A stretch of 22,762 bases of DNA, taken from the NCBI GenBank assembly GCA_029939635.1, contig JAOZSN010000030.1, positions 1 to 22,762 on the forward strand, in the 5' to 3' direction. The notes beneath the pieces are model-generated. The model did not search any database and had not been told where the DNA came from. It was given only the letters and a program-made list of their open reading frames with translations. Below, piece by piece: positions 22,309 to 22,762 of this stretch. The DNA is from Deltaproteobacteria bacterium (GTDB lineage: Bacteria > Desulfobacterota > Desulfobulbia > Desulfobulbales > SURF-16). Both the position numbers and the translations under genes were made by a program. The stretch's first letter is position 1. Each line of letters opens with the position of its first letter.

Positions 22309-22762
22309 ATGTTAACAAAGATTTTTCCGTTCCTTGACTGGTTCAAGGGTTATAATGGATCGGCTTTTAAACTCGATCTGATGGCTGGTATTACCGTAGC
22401 CATGGTATTGATTCCTCAATCCATGGCCTATGCCCAGTTGGCTGGTCTGCCCGCCTATTATGGTCTGTATGCTGCATTCCTGCCGCCTATGGTTTCGGCT
22501 CTGTTTGGTTCCAGTCGTCAGCTTGGTACAGGTCCTGTTGCTGTTGTATCTCTTATGTCAGCGGCATCACTTGAGCCTCTGGCCACGGCTGGTTCGCCTG
22601 AATTTATAGCCTACGCCATTGTTCTTGCTCTGGTTGTTGGTTGTTTTCAGTTTTCACTGGGCGTTCTCCGTTTAGGAATGGTGGTAAATTTTCTGTCCCA
22701 TCCGGTCATTAATGGTTTCACCAATGCGGCGGCCATCATCATTGCCTCCTCCCAGTTCTCTA
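22309..22762 (+). CDS. SulP family anion transporter, N-terminal fragment (gene runs off the window)
   Basis: The plus strand from ATG 22309 reads 151 codons to the window edge. It shows the SulP (SLC26) signature: DLMAGITVAMVLIPQSMAYA (about 24-43), LAGLPAYYGLYAAFLPP, ALFGSSRQLGTGPVAVVSLM, then hydrophobic helices including YAIVLALVVGCFQFSLGVLR and NFLSHPVINGFTNAAA. These are the first transmembrane helices of an inner-membrane transporter for sulphate, bicarbonate or other anions; the C-terminal STAS domain is not in the window. An AAGGT sits 9 nt before the ATG. Substrate cannot be decided from this fragment. If the organism is a sulphate reducer, sulphate uptake is plausible, but bicarbonate/sodium symport is equally possible. 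Confidence 0.93.
   Translation, partial: MLTKIFPFLDWFKGYNGSAFKLDLMAGITVAMVLIPQSMAYAQLAGLPAYYGLYAAFLPPMVSALFGSSRQLGTGPVAVVSLMSAASLEPLATAGSPEFIAYAIVLALVVGCFQFSLGVLRLGMVVNFLSHPVINGFTNAAAIIIASSQFS

Overview
The window looks like chromosomal DNA of a Gram-negative bacterium. GyrB carries the long insertion in its TOPRIM half that is typical of Gram-negative gyrases, the 23S rRNA methyltransferase is the fused RlmKL form, and three proteins have signal anchors or lipoboxes. The dnaN-gyrB-gyrA order without recF fits Desulfobacterota, possibly a moderate-GC member such as the Desulfobulbales; this assignment is an inference, not a database result.

Layout. Bases 1-3936 (minus strand) hold the replication block dnaN > gyrB > gyrA, with gyrA leaving the window. 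An AT-rich gap of 487 bp (3937-4423), a weak oriC candidate, separates it from trmO. Next come two plus-strand envelope proteins of unknown function (5344-6768), closed by a strong two-way terminator. Facing them is a translationally coupled pair: a small zinc-ribbon protein and a RimK-like ATP-grasp protein (6830-7872, minus). Then follow a tautomerase-fold protein plus ligA (minus), stand-alone birA (plus), a second palindromic terminator, rlmKL and a ketopantoate reductase (minus), an OB-fold lipoprotein, the clpS-clpA pair, holA (all minus), nfo (plus), an Nth-Xth fusion gene (minus) and the start of a SulP anion transporter (plus).

Working together. DNA replication and repair dominate: sliding clamp, clamp-loader delta subunit, gyrase, NAD-dependent ligase, endonuclease IV, and one polypeptide joining endonuclease III (glycosylase/AP lyase) to an ExoIII/APE1-type AP endonuclease. 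That fused enzyme is the most striking gene here: one chain would carry two successive steps of base-excision repair, with a second, unrelated AP endonuclease encoded convergently 37 bp away. ClpS and ClpA form the adaptor/unfoldase pair for N-degron proteolysis.

Structure outside genes. Several gaps hold long inverted repeats, purine-rich on one strand, that abut or overlap start and stop codons. Two of them (birA/rlmKL and clpS/holA) share sequence words in the same order and look like copies of one dispersed palindromic element. Such elements also create false N-terminal extensions on panE and holA, so shorter starts were chosen there. Base composition changes sharply inside dnaN: by hand count about 27% GC over most of the gene against about 45% at its 5' end and in gyrB.
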